Below are positions 63,572 to 64,000 of a DNA stretch of 64,000 nucleotides, piece by piece. Position 1 is the first letter of the stretch; each line of letters begins with the position of its first letter. This stretch comes from Rhizobium sp. WYJ-E13 (GTDB lineage Bacteria; Pseudomonadota; Alphaproteobacteria; Rhizobiales; Rhizobiaceae), in the NCBI RefSeq assembly GCF_018987265.1, contig NZ_CP076855.1:248001-312000 (forward strand), in the 5' to 3' direction. The notes beneath the pieces are model-generated. The model was not told where the DNA came from. It saw nothing but the letters and a program-made list of their open reading frames with translations, and searched no databases. Both the position numbers and the translations under genes were made by a program.

Positions 63572-64000
63572 TCAGCCGCTCGTCGTCATTTCCAAATCGG
63601 GGTCGAAGCGGTGGATCTCGGCGGCCGATACCGCCGCACGCAAACTTCGTCTGAAGGTCGGCATGCCGGCGAGCAAAGCCCAGGCCGTGGTCGCGAACCT
63701 CACGATGGTCGATGCTGATTCGGCTGTTGATGCTGCTGCCCTTGAGCGGCTCGCGCTATGGGCGCTGCGGCAATACAGCCCTGTCGTTGCCGTCGATGGC
63801 ACGGACGGGATCGTCATGGACACGGAAGGCGCCGATCACCTTCAGGGCGGCGAGGATCTGCTGATCTCCGGGTTGGTCAACGGCTTAAGAGGGGAGCATG
63901 AGGATTTGTGGGGTGGGCCGGAACGGAGTATGTCGTCGCCATTGAATTTCGACGGAACTGGTGAGCGTGAAGAGGGCAAGACGAACAACGAGCGCTCGCG
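63489..64000 (+). CDS. imuB: ImuB, Y-family polymerase-like protein (partial, cut by window end)
   Basis: The first 170 codons of ImuB, starting MPRVVCVYFPTLPTDRIRR inside the 3' end of imuA. Typical blocks are QAVVANLTMVDAD and YSPVVAVDGTDGIVMDTEGA followed by DHLQGGEDLLISGLV. ImuB links ImuA and DnaE2 and is usually catalytically dead. After ISGLVNGLRG the translated sequence (from about 63890) becomes low in hydrophobic residues and does not look like normal ImuB. The frame is open to the end of the window. Confidence 0.85.
   Translation, partial: MPRVVCVYFPTLPTDRIRRHGEGAVPADQPLVVISKSGSKRWISAADTAARKLRLKVGMPASKAQAVVANLTMVDADSAVDAAALERLALWALRQYSPVVAVDGTDGIVMDTEGADHLQGGEDLLISGLVNGLRGEHEDLWGGPERSMSSPLNFDGTGEREEGKTNNERS

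Overview
The window looks like part of a large plasmid (or chromid) of a Rhizobium/Agrobacterium-type alphaproteobacterium. The main reasons are a complete repA-repB-repC replication and partition operon with its antisense RNA and parS-like sites (about 21.5-25.2 kb), high GC content, and many rhizobial families: DUF982 proteins, an RHE_PE00001-type protein, two adjacent Ku genes beside LigD, and imuA/imuB. No rRNA or tRNA genes and no CRISPR array were seen.

Layout. 0.1-4.0 kb: an aldehyde dehydrogenase, a 1-Cys peroxiredoxin and an ETHE1/Blh-type metallo-hydrolase. 4.1-10.3 kb: a six-gene catabolic and uptake operon (PLP-dependent C-S lyase, periplasmic binding protein, two permeases, ATPase, zinc deacylase) with a divergent LysR regulator. 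10.4-18.8 kb: small hypothetical proteins, a FAD monooxygenase, an IS630 element that cleanly splits a small gene, and two tandem DUF982 genes. 19.3-20.7 kb: an IS256-type element with a frameshifted transposase. 21.5-25.2 kb: repABC. 25.2-33.4 kb: a decayed zone (IS5 relic), then a serine recombinase, two vapBC modules (one with a broken toxin), a tyrosine recombinase and an RHE_PE00001 protein.

33.6-47.5 kb is an accessory island with three modules. (1) An eight-gene, tightly coupled plus-strand operon: DUF6932, XRE-ImmA protease, DUF4186-like, radical SAM, DPPW methyltransferase-like, ASCH, P-loop nucleotide kinase, DUF763. It has a very good promoter overlapped by a palindrome and an apparently leaderless first gene. 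(2) A convergent minus-strand set: MerR-like protein, Eco57I-type DNA methylase of about 1,023 aa, and a putative PD-(D/E)XK nuclease. (3) An ATPase/HNH pair resembling Septu PtuA/PtuB. The first module is the best candidate for an undescribed nucleic-acid modification or defence system; its function is inferred from gene content only.

48-54 kb holds oxidoreductases with their own TetR, LysR and MarR regulators and readable operators. 54.3-64 kb is a DNA-repair block: exonuclease III, two Ku proteins, a stand-alone ATP-dependent ligase, full-length LigD, and imuA/imuB behind a perfect alphaproteobacterial LexA box. imuB runs off the window end.

Functions come from motifs and family memory read by eye. 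No database search was run, so domain names are recognition calls. Start codons were moved from the longest reading frame where a ribosome binding site argued for it.
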